DNA from: SELP01 sp035969385
GTDB lineage: Bacteria; Pseudomonadota; Alphaproteobacteria; Rhodobacterales; Rhodobacteraceae
Length of the DNA stretch: 64,000 nt
NCBI RefSeq assembly: GCF_035969385.1
Contig: NZ_JAYKKJ010000005.1
Span: forward strand, 256,297-320,296
Direction of reading: 5' to 3'
Within the stretch, counting starts at the first letter, position 1. The number at the start of each line of letters is the position of its first letter. A program made the translations under genes and the position numbers. A model generated the notes under the pieces. That model was not told the DNA's origin. It was given only the letters and a program-made list of their open reading frames with translations, and searched no databases. Shown piece by piece: positions 45,769 to 54,139 of the stretch.

Positions 45769-46796
45769 CAAATGATTTCCGGAAGCACGATCCGGGGATC
45801 CAGAAAATGCTGCTCAAACGCGGTTTCATTGGGCTCCGCGCGCGCCTTGATCGCCAGGTCGATGGTGCTCTGGCACAGCTCTTGCAACGGCGTCACCATC
45901 ACCATCTGGATATAACCATCGAGCAGTCCCGCCCTGCTGTCCGGGGTCACTTCATTGACGACAAGCCGAACCTTTCCCGGCGGCCGTGCCTCTCGTAGGG
46001 CGGCGATTGCCCCTTCCATCCCGCCGCCCGCAACATAGATGCCGCGGAGGTCAGGGTGACGATCCAACAGGTTCAGCGTCGCCTCGTAGGTCAGTTGCCG
46101 GGTTTCAAGGTTCACCAGCGCCTCGAGCGTTTCGTAGCCCGGCGCATTCTCCCGCATGAAGGCGCGAAATCCGACCTCGCGCAGGTCGTGACCGTGCCAG
46201 CGATTGCCACCCACGAAGATCGCCACCTTCCCGGGCGAGGCGGTCTGGGTCAGCATCCAGGCCGCCTGCCTGCCAACTTTGATATTGTTCAACCCTATGT
46301 AACTTCTACGAATTCCCTGCGCAAAGTCATTCAAAAGCGAGAAGGTCGGCACCCCTTTCGACTTCAGGTCGCCAACGGCCTTGTCCAATGCGGGATGGTT
46401 CACCGCGATCCCGGCGACGGCATCCGACACCCGGCCAAGGTCCAGCAGAAGTTCGGCAAATTCGGCTGGGGATTGTGACTGGGCAAACCGGATCGTGATT
46501 GATCCGCGAATGTCGGTGCGCGACGCGATAGCCCGCTCCGCCTCGGCCCGGAAGGCTTGATAGAAGGGTTGCTTTTCCTTCAGCAGCAGCAGCCCAAGCC
46601 GAAGTTCCGGTACAGAGGCGTCAAGCCGATAGTCAATCACCCCCCGCGCGTGATAGCCGACCTCGCGGGCTGCCTCGGCGATCTTGCGCAGGGTCTCCTC
46701 GCGGACCTTGGCCCGCCCGTTTAACGCGCGGTCAATGGTTGCCGTGCTCAGCCCCGACGCGCGGGCCACATCCTTGATCGTCGCTCTGCGGGCCAT
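45768..46796 (-). CDS. LacI-family transcriptional regulator (first)
   Basis: 342 residues. N-terminal helix-turn-helix TIKDVARASGLSTATIDRALNGRAKV with hinge, then a periplasmic-binding-like sensor domain with GKVAIFVGGNRWHGHDL and GIYVAGGGMEGAIAALREARPPG. Upstream of the iol operon on the same strand, so its likely regulator. It is a clear paralogue of the LacI at 55367 (shared INHP, SLLNDF, NLETRQLTY and VAGGGMEGAIAALR segments). Both lack the classical YGP-type N-domain found in the second LacI. Confidence 0.9.
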   Translation of the reverse strand: MARRATIKDVARASGLSTATIDRALNGRAKVREETLRKIAEAAREVGYHARGVIDYRLDASVPELRLGLLLLKEKQPFYQAFRAEAERAIASRTDIRGSITIRFAQSQSPAEFAELLLDLGRVSDAVAGIAVNHPALDKAVGDLKSKGVPTFSLLNDFAQGIRRSYIGLNNIKVGRQAAWMLTQTASPGKVAIFVGGNRWHGHDLREVGFRAFMRENAPGYETLEALVNLETRQLTYEATLNLLDRHPDLRGIYVAGGGMEGAIAALREARPPGKVRLVVNEVTPDSRAGLLDGYIQMVMVTPLQELCQSTIDLAIKARAEPNETAFEQHFLDPRIVLPEII

Positions 46797-46878
46797 GGCA
46801 CATCCCCTTCTTCAGCGCGTCCCAGTTGATCACAGATGATGTATTTTCGGCAAGTGTTCAGAAAATTCGGCGCAGATC

Positions 46879-46894
46879 TTGCAACGGGTTGCAA
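46879..46894. promoter_or_regulatory. LacI operator TTGCAA-CGGG-TTGCAA
   Basis: Near-perfect palindrome TTGCAACGGGTTGCAA, 50 bases before the LacI gene at 46944. Same 6-bp arms and spacing as the perfect site at 50291. Suggests autoregulation by that LacI. Confidence 0.75.
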
Positions 46895-46943
46895 AAACCG
46901 TGGCCTCGGCATCTGATAGGAAGGCCCTTCTAACGGAGCCCGA

Positions 46944-47951
46944 ATGCCCATCACCCTTCAGGATGTCGCGCTACGCGCTGGCGTGTCGAAATCCGCCGTG
47001 TCGCGCACCTTTACGCCGGGAGCGTCAGTTTCGGCCAAGACCCGCGCCAAGGTCGAGGCGGCGGCCACCGAACTGGGCTATTCGCCGAACGTCCTTGCCT
47101 CCAGCCTGACGACGGGAAGGACCAAGCTGATTGGGCTAATCTCGAATAACTTCGCCAACCCCTATTTCCTTGAGATCTTCGACAGGTTCACCCGCGCCCT
47201 TCAGGCCGCCGAGTTGCGCCCGCTTCTGGTAAACCTCAGCGACGAGGGGGATGCGGAACGGTCGCTCAACATGTTGCGGCAGTACAATGTGGACGGGGTG
47301 ATCGTCGCGTCCTCCAGCTTACCGCCGGAGTTTTCAAACATGTTCCAAAAGGCGGGATTGCCGGTGGTTCATGTGTTCGGCTGGTCATCGCCGGCGCGGC
47401 ACGCCGACCTAGTCAGCATAAACAACGCCGGGGCCGGCCGGTTGGCAGCGCAGGCCATGATCGACCGCGGCTATCGCAGGGTCGGGTTTCTGGGCGGTCC
47501 GCGCACGGCGGCCACAACGGGTGACCGGTTGCAGGGCTTTATCGACGGGTTGGCAGAGGCGGGGATCACCCCGGTCGTCCGCTATGCCGGGGCCTATTCC
47601 TATGGATCGGGCCGTGCCGCAATGGCCGAGGCGCTAACCGATGCCGCCGGGGTCGAAGCATGGTTTTGCGGCGATGACGTGATCGCCGTGGGCGCGATGG
47701 ATGCGGTCCGGCAGGCCGGCAAATCCATCCCGGGCGATGTCGGTCTGCTTGGGTTGAACGATATGGCCATGGCGGGGTGGGATCACGTGTCTCTGACCAC
47801 CATCCGGCAACCGACCGAGGATATCGTCACCACGGCGGTCGGCCTGATCCGGGACCGGATCGCCGACCCAGACAGGGCGCCGCAGCGGCGGCTCTTGCCC
47901 TGCACCTTGGTCGAAAGGGCGACCCTGCGGGCCGCCCCCACCCGTCCCTAG
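46944..47951 (+). CDS. LacI-family transcriptional regulator (second)
   Basis: 335 residues. Helix-turn-helix ITLQDVALRAGVSKSAVSRTFTPGASVSAKTRAKVEAAA, then a sugar-sensing domain with LIGLISNNFANPYFLEIFDRFTRAL, RVGFLGGPRTAATTGDR, WFCGDDVIAVGAMDAVR and VGLLGLNDMAMAGWDHVSLTTIRQP. Likely repressor of the second inositol block via the TTGCAA palindromes at 46879 and 50291. Convergent with and overlapping the next gene by 4 bases. Confidence 0.93.
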   Translation: MPITLQDVALRAGVSKSAVSRTFTPGASVSAKTRAKVEAAATELGYSPNVLASSLTTGRTKLIGLISNNFANPYFLEIFDRFTRALQAAELRPLLVNLSDEGDAERSLNMLRQYNVDGVIVASSSLPPEFSNMFQKAGLPVVHVFGWSSPARHADLVSINNAGAGRLAAQAMIDRGYRRVGFLGGPRTAATTGDRLQGFIDGLAEAGITPVVRYAGAYSYGSGRAAMAEALTDAAGVEAWFCGDDVIAVGAMDAVRQAGKSIPGDVGLLGLNDMAMAGWDHVSLTTIRQPTEDIVTTAVGLIRDRIADPDRAPQRRLLPCTLVERATLRAAPTRP

Positions 47952-49105
47952 CGGAACATCGGCGGCCGGGCGTCGACCCAAGTGCCGTCGGCCTTGCCGC
48001 TTTCCGCCACCGCAAAGACAGCCGCCATGGACCGCAGCCCGTCTTCGGCGCGCGGGTATAGATCGGCGGCGGGGTCCATGGCCCGCCCTTCCTTCCCTGC
48101 CCGGATCGCCTCGGCCAGGTCGGCGTAGATATTGGCGAAGGCCAGCGGCATCCCCTCGGCGTGCCCGACGGTGACCCGGCTGGTGCGGTCGGCCTCCGGC
48201 GACAACCCGCCTTCGCCCCGTTCGATCACCTGCAATCGCCCACCCAGGGGCATCCAATACAGTTGGTTCGGCTGTTCCTGCGCCCAGCGCAGCCCGCCCT
48301 TTTCCCCGAAGACCTGGAGCGTCAGCCCATGTTGCCGCCCAAGGGCAATTGACGACGTCCAAAGACGCCCAACCGCACCTCCGTCAAACCGCAGGTTGAC
48401 CATAGCATCGTCTTCCAACTCGCGGCTGGCGATGCAGGACACGGTATCGGCGCTCAGTTTTTCGGCCTCTTGCCCGATCACGAAGGACGCCATGTGCAGC
48501 GCATGAATGCCACAATCGGCAAACTGCGCACTGACCCCGGCCTGCGCCGGGTCATACCGCCAACGGACGCGCGGATTGTCGGCATCCGCGGCATCGGCGT
48601 GGTGCCCATGGGCGAATTCCGCCTTCACCAACCGGATCGCCCCAAGATCGCCCCGCGCCACCATCGCCCGCATGTGCCGGACAAGGCTGTAGCCGGTATA
48701 GCCGTAGTTGACCGCGCAGATGCGCCCGACGGATTTCGCCAGTTTCACGATCTCCTCGCCTTCTTCGACGGTCATCGTCATCGGCTTTTCGCACAGGACG
48801 TGAAACCCGGCCTCCAGATAGGCCTTGGTGATTTCGAAATGGGTCGCGTTCGGCGTGGCGACGGTGACAAGGTCGATCCGGTCATCACGGCCCTTTTCGC
48901 CCTCCAGCATCTCGCGCCAGTCGCCATAGGCGCGGTCGGCAGCAAGGCCAAGCCGCTGGCCATAGTCGCGACCCGCGTCGGGACGGTGATCCAGCGCCCC
49001 GGCGGTGAATTCGAAATGCCCGTCAAGGCCCGCGCCCAGACGGTGTGCTGGGCCGATCTGGCTGCCTTCGCCGCCGCCGATCATGCCCCAACGCAGTCTT
49101 GCCAT
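47948..49105 (-). CDS. Gfo/Idh/MocA-family dehydrogenase (first)
   Basis: 385 residues. N-terminal NAD-binding motif GMIGGGEGSQIGPAHR, EKPMTMTVEEGEE with the catalytic Lys, and a C-terminal domain with QAGVSAQFADCGIHALHMASFV (Asp and His of the active site). Similar in size and pattern to MocA/IolG-like inositol dehydrogenases. Transcribed with the second dehydrogenase, 53 bases downstream of it. Oxidation of a particular inositol isomer or derivative is likely; which one is unknown. Confidence 0.88.
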   Translation of the reverse strand: MARLRWGMIGGGEGSQIGPAHRLGAGLDGHFEFTAGALDHRPDAGRDYGQRLGLAADRAYGDWREMLEGEKGRDDRIDLVTVATPNATHFEITKAYLEAGFHVLCEKPMTMTVEEGEEIVKLAKSVGRICAVNYGYTGYSLVRHMRAMVARGDLGAIRLVKAEFAHGHHADAADADNPRVRWRYDPAQAGVSAQFADCGIHALHMASFVIGQEAEKLSADTVSCIASRELEDDAMVNLRFDGGAVGRLWTSSIALGRQHGLTLQVFGEKGGLRWAQEQPNQLYWMPLGGRLQVIERGEGGLSPEADRTSRVTVGHAEGMPLAFANIYADLAEAIRAGKEGRAMDPAADLYPRAEDGLRSMAAVFAVAESGKADGTWVDARPPMFR

Positions 49106-49158
49106 TGCTGTCGTCTCCTGTGGTTGTCGGGGCCGGTCTTGTCCGCCGGGCACCCGGT

Positions 49159-50274
49159 TTAGGGGGTTATCTTAAACTCGCTGACGTCGACCCAGGCCTC
49201 GCGCGATTTGGAGGCCTCTGCCGCGGCAATCACCTCGGCCACGGCAAGCCCATCGCGGAAGGTCGGCCAGATCGCCTGCCCGGTGTGGATGGCGGTCAGG
49301 AAATCCTTGGCTTCAATGATGATCTGATCCTGATAACCGGTGCCGTGCCCGGGACCCTGACAGAACGGAAGGTAATCGGGATGGGCCGGACCGGTCAGGA
49401 TCTTGCGGAACCCGCGCGTGGCTTCTGGCCCCTCGGCCAGATACAGCCAGACCGCGTTCTGGTCTTCCTGATCAAAGCGGATCGCGCCCTTGGTTCCGGT
49501 AATTTCATAGGCATAGCCCATCTTGCGCCCGGTCGCGACGCGGCTGGAAAAGATATGCCCCATCACCCCGTTTTTAAACCGGCACATCAGCTGCGCCTGA
49601 TCGTCATTGTCGACGGTGCCGCCGGGCCGGTCCACATGGACGGTTTCATAGTCCGCAAACACCCGCGCAATCGGCCCCATCAGGGCCAATGCGGCGTTGA
49701 TCGGATGCGGTGCCAGATCGCCCAGGTTGCCGTTTGCCATGCCCTTGCAGCGCCAGTTGAACGGTTCGTCCGGGTCCGACAGGAAATCCTCGGTATGCTC
49801 CATCCGAAACCACGTGACCCGCCCGATGGTGTCGCCGGCCAGCAATTGGCGTACGAACTGGCTGGCGGGGGTGCGGATGTAGTTGAACCCGATCATGTTC
49901 GGCACGCCTGCCGCCTCGGCCGCGGCGACCATGGCCCGCGAATCCTCGATCGTGTCGGCCAGCGGTTTTTCACACAGGACAGGCTTGCCCAGCGCAAGGG
50001 CTGCTTCGGCGATGGCGCGGTGGGTCTCCTGCGGCGAGGCGATGACCACCGCCTCGACTGCCGGGTCGTTGACCAGCGCCTGCCAATCGGCAGCCGCCCG
50101 GGCAAAGCCAAAGGCCGCCCGATACTGCTCCGCGCTTGCGGGGGACGAGGCCGCGATCATCTCAAGCCGGGGACGCAACGGAGTGTCGAAGATTGCCCCG
50201 ACCGAGGACATCGCCACCGAATGGGCCTTGCCCATGTAGCCGCCCCCGACGATCCCAATTCCGATTTCGGGCAT
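49159..50274 (-). CDS. Gfo/Idh/MocA-family dehydrogenase (second)
   Basis: 371 residues starting MPEIGIGIVGGGYMGKAHS (NAD site). EKPLADTIEDSR carries the catalytic Lys; GNLGDLAPHPINAALALMG carries the Asp/His pair. GGGAGG is 6 bases before ATG 50274; a longer reading upstream overlaps the opposite kinase gene and is a shadow. First gene of a two-dehydrogenase minus-strand operon, transcribed away from the operator at 50291. Confidence 0.88.
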   Translation of the reverse strand: MPEIGIGIVGGGYMGKAHSVAMSSVGAIFDTPLRPRLEMIAASSPASAEQYRAAFGFARAAADWQALVNDPAVEAVVIASPQETHRAIAEAALALGKPVLCEKPLADTIEDSRAMVAAAEAAGVPNMIGFNYIRTPASQFVRQLLAGDTIGRVTWFRMEHTEDFLSDPDEPFNWRCKGMANGNLGDLAPHPINAALALMGPIARVFADYETVHVDRPGGTVDNDDQAQLMCRFKNGVMGHIFSSRVATGRKMGYAYEITGTKGAIRFDQEDQNAVWLYLAEGPEATRGFRKILTGPAHPDYLPFCQGPGHGTGYQDQIIIEAKDFLTAIHTGQAIWPTFRDGLAVAEVIAAAEASKSREAWVDVSEFKITP

Positions 50275-50290
50275 GGCACCCTCCCCACTA

Positions 50291-50306
50291 TTGCAACCGG
50301 TTGCAA
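50291..50306. promoter_or_regulatory. Perfect LacI operator TTGCAACCGGTTGCAA
   Basis: A 16-bp perfect palindrome in the 81-bp gap between the divergent dehydrogenase operon and the kinase operon, 17 bases from the former's start codon and 49 from the latter's. It probably controls both promoters. Confidence 0.85.
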
Positions 50307-50355
50307 AATATGTATCGTCGGCGCAATTCCAGTGCAACTCCAAACGAGCGTGCCC

Positions 50356-51336
50356 ATGAAAGAATTGAAACGCCTTGCCGGAAAGGGCTTCCTTGTCATC
50401 GGACGGGCGGGGATGGATCTGTACGCCGATCCGCCGGGAACCCCGCTTGAACAGGCGACCGCCTATACCACCGCCCTTGGCGGATCGTCGGCCAATATCG
50501 CGGCGGGCCTGTGCCGTCTGGGCTGCGATGCCGCGCTTGTCACCTGCGTGTCGGACGATGCGGTTGGCCGGTTCTGTCTGGCCCAGCTGGATGCCTATGG
50601 CGTCGACCGCCGCTTTGTCCGGACCGTGGGGGGCGAAGCACGCAATTCGTTGGCGCTGGCCGAAACCCGCTGGGACGGGTTCCAATCGGTCCTTTACCGC
50701 AACAACGCCGCCGATTTCACGATGGACGACCGCGACGTGACCGGCCTGCCCTATGCAGGCTTTTCCGTCCTTGTCACGACCGGGACGGTTCTGGCGGCCG
50801 AACCATCGCGCAGCGCGACCTTCCGTGCCTTCGATCTGGCGAAGGCAGCGGGGCTGCCGCTGGTATTCGACGTGGACTACCGCCCCTATTCCTGGCCCTC
50901 GGCCGAGGTCGCGGCAGAGGTCTATTCCCGCGCGGCCAACCTGTGTGACATCATCATCGGCAATGATGTCGAATTCAGCTTCATGGCCGGACCGGGTGGC
51001 GACGGGTTGGAAAAGGCGCGGTCTCTGGTCCGGGACGGGGCGCTGATCGTCGTCTACAAGATGGGCGAAAAGGGCGCGATCACGATCACCCCCGAGGGCG
51101 AGACCCGCACCGGCATCTATGAGACGAAAGCCATCAAGCCCATCGGCGCGGGCGACAGTTTCATGGCCGGCTTCCTTGCCGGTCTGGCGGAAGGCGACAG
51201 CGTGGCCGATGCGGTTCAGGTCGGGTCCGCCGCCGCCGCGCTGGTGGTGTCCCGCGTCGGCTGCGCCCCTGCCAGCCCGACCCGCGCCGAACTGACAGAC
51301 TTCATGGCGCGCGCCCAGATGCGCCCCGCCGGATAG
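50356..51336 (+). CDS. PfkB-family sugar kinase (second IolC-like)
   Basis: 326 residues. Motifs: VIGRAGMDLY at the start, TTALGGSSANIAAGLCRLG (first PfkB signature) and IKPIGAGDSFMAGFLAGLA with catalytic Asp (second signature). It resembles the kinase half of IolC without the DUF2090 domain, so 5-dehydro-2-deoxygluconate is the likely substrate. It starts the plus-strand operon kinase, IolB2, IolJ. Weak ribosome site; ATG 50356 fits the family start. Confidence 0.88.
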   Translation: MKELKRLAGKGFLVIGRAGMDLYADPPGTPLEQATAYTTALGGSSANIAAGLCRLGCDAALVTCVSDDAVGRFCLAQLDAYGVDRRFVRTVGGEARNSLALAETRWDGFQSVLYRNNAADFTMDDRDVTGLPYAGFSVLVTTGTVLAAEPSRSATFRAFDLAKAAGLPLVFDVDYRPYSWPSAEVAAEVYSRAANLCDIIIGNDVEFSFMAGPGGDGLEKARSLVRDGALIVVYKMGEKGAITITPEGETRTGIYETKAIKPIGAGDSFMAGFLAGLAEGDSVADAVQVGSAAAALVVSRVGCAPASPTRAELTDFMARAQMRPAG

Positions 51337-51345
51337 GAGAGAGAC

Positions 51346-52185
51346 ATGCACATTCCCCCCTTCGACAACGCCAATCAGCCGATCGTCGACGCGGATCACC
51401 CGTTGGTTCCGCTGAACTATTTCAACATCGTCAAGTTGCAGCCGGGCGAGACCTATGACTACCGCCTGCCCGGCTACGAAACCTGCATCGTGCCCGCGAC
51501 CGGCACGGTGGATGTGGAAACCGGCGGCGAAACCTATGCCGAAATCGGCAACCGGGGCGCGGATGTCTGGGATGGCGAACCGGAAGGGGTCTATGTGCCC
51601 ACCGACACCGGCGCCCGGATCACCGCCCGAACCGCGACAGAGGTCTTCATCGCCGGCGCGAAATTCGCCGAGACGCTAAAGCCCTTCGCCGTGCGCAAGC
51701 ATGAGTTGGATGTGGTGCAATACGGGTCCGACGACACCAAGACCCACCGCAAGATCAAGCACATCCTTGGGGCGTCCTACCACGACCGGGTGGGCCGTCT
51801 GCTGGTGTCGGAACTGTTCACCGTGGGCGCGGGCGGCTGGTCCGGCTTTCCGTCGCACAAGCATGACACCGACCGCCTGCCGGACGAAACCCGCCACGAC
51901 GAGACCTATAACTTCCGGTTCAAGCCCGACTACGGGTCGGGCCTGCAGATGTTGCAGCGCGAAGACAATGAACCGGGCGACGCCTATCACGTCATGAACG
52001 GGTCCACCGTGCTGATCGACAAGGGCTATCACCCCTGCTGCGTGCTGCCGGGATATGAAATGTACTATTTCACCATCCTGGGCGGTCTCAGCCAGCGGTC
52101 GCTGAAGCAGTATTTCCAGCCAACCCATGCCGAACAGCTGCACACCATCCCCGGCATCATGGATATGGTGGCCAAGTTCAAATGA
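51346..52185 (+). CDS. iolB: 5-deoxy-glucuronate isomerase, second copy (IolB-like)
   Basis: 279 residues, two-cupin fold. Shares with IolB at 34214 the metal-site segment GWSGFPSHKHDTD...HDETYNFR and the late GYHPCCVLPGYEMYYFTILGG, but the N-terminal half is clearly diverged, so it is an ancient paralogue rather than a recent copy. GGAGAG lies 6 bases before ATG 51346. Coupled to the aldolase gene by a 4-base overlap. Confidence 0.88.
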   Translation: MHIPPFDNANQPIVDADHPLVPLNYFNIVKLQPGETYDYRLPGYETCIVPATGTVDVETGGETYAEIGNRGADVWDGEPEGVYVPTDTGARITARTATEVFIAGAKFAETLKPFAVRKHELDVVQYGSDDTKTHRKIKHILGASYHDRVGRLLVSELFTVGAGGWSGFPSHKHDTDRLPDETRHDETYNFRFKPDYGSGLQMLQREDNEPGDAYHVMNGSTVLIDKGYHPCCVLPGYEMYYFTILGGLSQRSLKQYFQPTHAEQLHTIPGIMDMVAKFK

Positions 52186-53006
52186 CCCGCGCGACGCTGG
52201 CAGAGGTGCTACAACCGGCCCTGCGCGACGGCTATGCCGTGGCGGGGCTGGTCTGTCTTGGGTGGGAGGACGCCCGCGCCTATGTGGCGGCGGCAGAGGC
52301 CGAGGGCGCGCCGGTGATCCTTCAGGCCGGGCCGGGGGCGCGGGCACATATGCCCCTGCCCGTCTGGGCCGCGATGTTCCACGCGCTGGCGGATGCGGCG
52401 ACCGTGCCGGTCGTGTCCCACCTTGACCACGGCAAGTCAGCGGCGGAATGCCATGAGGCGATCGCGCTCGGCTTCACCTCGGTCATGTTCGACGGATCGG
52501 CCCTGCCCTTGGAGGACAATATCGCCCAAACCCGCGCCATCGTGCAGGCCGCACATGCCGCAGGCGTGTCCTGCGAGGGCGAGATCGGGTTCGTCGGCTA
52601 TGACAAGGGCGCGGAGTCGCTGGGGACAGACCCGGCAGAGGCCGCCCGTTTCGCGGCGGAAACCGGGGTGGATGCGATGGCGATTTCCATCGGGAACGTG
52701 CATTTGCAGACCAGTCAGGCCGCCGAGATCGACCGCGCCCGTCTGGCCGGGATTGAGGCGGGAACCGATGTGCCGCTGGTGATCCACGGCGGGTCGGGCC
52801 TGCTGCATGACCTGCGCCGCACGCTCGCCCGCGACAGCGCGATCTGCAAATTCAACATCGGCACGGAACTGCGGATGACCTTTGGTCAGGCGCTGCGCGA
52901 CACGCTGACCGCCCACCCCGACCGGTTCGACCGGATCGGCATCCTCTCCGCCGTCGAAGAGCCGCTCATTGTGCGGGCGCGTGAGGTGATCCGCGGGCTA
53001 CTCTAA
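52182..53006 (+). CDS. iolJ: Class II aldolase, IolJ-like (6-phospho-5-dehydro-2-deoxygluconate aldolase)
   Basis: 274 residues, FBP-aldolase class II fold. Zinc ligands in VSHLDHG (about residue 84), CEGEIGF, ISIGNVHL and VIHGGSG are all present, as is the phosphate loop KFNIGTELR. In inositol breakdown this aldolase splits the phosphorylated deoxy-ketogluconate into dihydroxyacetone phosphate and malonate semialdehyde. Context supports IolJ rather than a tagatose or fructose bisphosphate aldolase. Last gene of its operon; overlaps the convergent gene by 4 bases. Confidence 0.87.
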   Translation: MTRATLAEVLQPALRDGYAVAGLVCLGWEDARAYVAAAEAEGAPVILQAGPGARAHMPLPVWAAMFHALADAATVPVVSHLDHGKSAAECHEAIALGFTSVMFDGSALPLEDNIAQTRAIVQAAHAAGVSCEGEIGFVGYDKGAESLGTDPAEAARFAAETGVDAMAISIGNVHLQTSQAAEIDRARLAGIEAGTDVPLVIHGGSGLLHDLRRTLARDSAICKFNIGTELRMTFGQALRDTLTAHPDRFDRIGILSAVEEPLIVRAREVIRGLL

Positions 53007-53809
53007 GTCGCGCTGACAAAGGCCTCGAACGCCGCGAATTCGTCGTCCGCGATGGGCACCACATGCTCATTCGCCGGGTAAGTGCCGCTGGACACGTCCG
53101 CCTTGAACTCTGCGAAGGCGGCGATCCGTTCGGTTTGCAGCCGCGCGAATTCGGCGGCGAAGTTGCGGTAGGTCTTGGCATGGCGCGGTGCCTTGTTGGT
53201 GCCGTGGCCCAAGACGTCCTCGGCAAACAGGTATTGCGCATCGGCATGCGCCCCGGCCCCCATCCCCAGCATCAATAGTGGCGTGTTCTTGGCGATCACC
53301 TCTGCAACCCGGTCGGGGACAACCTCCAGCTCGGCCCCGAAGCAGCCGATCTCTTCCAGCCGTTTCACATGATCCCAGACCGCGCGGGCGCTGTCGGCGG
53401 TCTTGCCCACGGCCTTGAACCCGCCGGTCCAGGTGCATTGGCTGGGGATCAGGCCCACATGGGCCACCACGGGAATACCGTTGTCGCACAACGCCTTCTG
53501 GATATCGGGCGCGGCAGAACAATAGACGCAATCCCCGCCGATATTCATCGCCCGGAAGGCCGCGCGCAGATAGTCCTCGGCGGTCACCAGCTCTCCGTAA
53601 AGCAGGCCGACCTGCACAAAGCAGTTCCCCGCCGCCTCGCGCATGTCCGGGGTCCAGAGCGGATCGATGATCGACAGCATGTCGATCCCCGCTGCTGCGG
53701 CGGCGCGGGCCTCCTCCGGGGTTTCGACGAACAGCATGGTCAGCTTGTCGCCCCGCGCCTTGCGGGCGCGCAGGTCGGCGACGGTGGGGCGGTAGTGATA
53801 AAGGCCCAT
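53003..53809 (-). CDS. PanB-like protein with altered catalytic residues
   Basis: 268 residues of the ketopantoate hydroxymethyltransferase fold: VVAHVGLIPSQCTWTGGFKAVGKT (about 114-137), ELEVVPDRVAEVI, LLMLGMGAGAHADAQYLFAEDVLG and the C-terminal VSSGTYPANEH. Aligned by eye to E. coli PanB, Asp45, His136 and Glu181 are kept (here 49, 117, 162), but Asp84 becomes Gly68, Lys112 becomes Tyr96 and Glu114 becomes Ser98. Metal and substrate binding must differ, so true PanB activity is doubtful. Third gene of an operon with the oxygenase-like genes; a one-carbon or aldol role is inferred only. Confidence 0.82.
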   Translation of the reverse strand: MGLYHYRPTVADLRARKARGDKLTMLFVETPEEARAAAAAGIDMLSIIDPLWTPDMREAAGNCFVQVGLLYGELVTAEDYLRAAFRAMNIGGDCVYCSAAPDIQKALCDNGIPVVAHVGLIPSQCTWTGGFKAVGKTADSARAVWDHVKRLEEIGCFGAELEVVPDRVAEVIAKNTPLLMLGMGAGAHADAQYLFAEDVLGHGTNKAPRHAKTYRNFAAEFARLQTERIAAFAEFKADVSSGTYPANEHVVPIADDEFAAFEAFVSAT

Positions 53810-53812
53810 CGT

Positions 53813-54124
53813 TCAGACTTCGATCCAGACCCGGCCACCTTCGACCTTGGTCTTGTAGGTGTTCAGGTTCACGCAGGCGGGCGCGCGCATCGCTTCTCCG
53901 GTCCGGTAGTCGAAGGTCGCGTTATGCTTGGGGCATTCGATTTCGTATTCCATGACCAGACCGTCCTCCAGATGCACATGTTCGTGGGTGCAGAGGCCAT
54001 CGGTGCAGAAGAAGTCCCCGTCCGGGCTGTGATAGATCGCAAAGGTCCGCCCGGCGTGGTCGAACCGGATCAGGTCTTCTTCCTCGATGTCGTCGGTGGA
54101 ACAGGCATCAATCCATTGGGCCAT
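53813..54124 (-). CDS. Rieske [2Fe-2S] ferredoxin (MocE-like)
   Basis: 103 residues. Both Rieske motifs are intact: CTH (Cys45, His47) and CPKH (Cys64, His67). A small soluble electron carrier of the type that feeds oxygenases. Genes like this beside a desaturase-type oxygenase are mocE in rhizobial rhizopine breakdown. It lies 15 bases after the oxygenase gene and 3 bases before the PanB-like gene. No ferredoxin reductase (mocF) is in the window. Confidence 0.9.
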   Translation of the reverse strand: MAQWIDACSTDDIEEEDLIRFDHAGRTFAIYHSPDGDFFCTDGLCTHEHVHLEDGLVMEYEIECPKHNATFDYRTGEAMRAPACVNLNTYKTKVEGGRVWIEV

Positions 54125-54139
54125 CTGTGCGGTCTCCTT

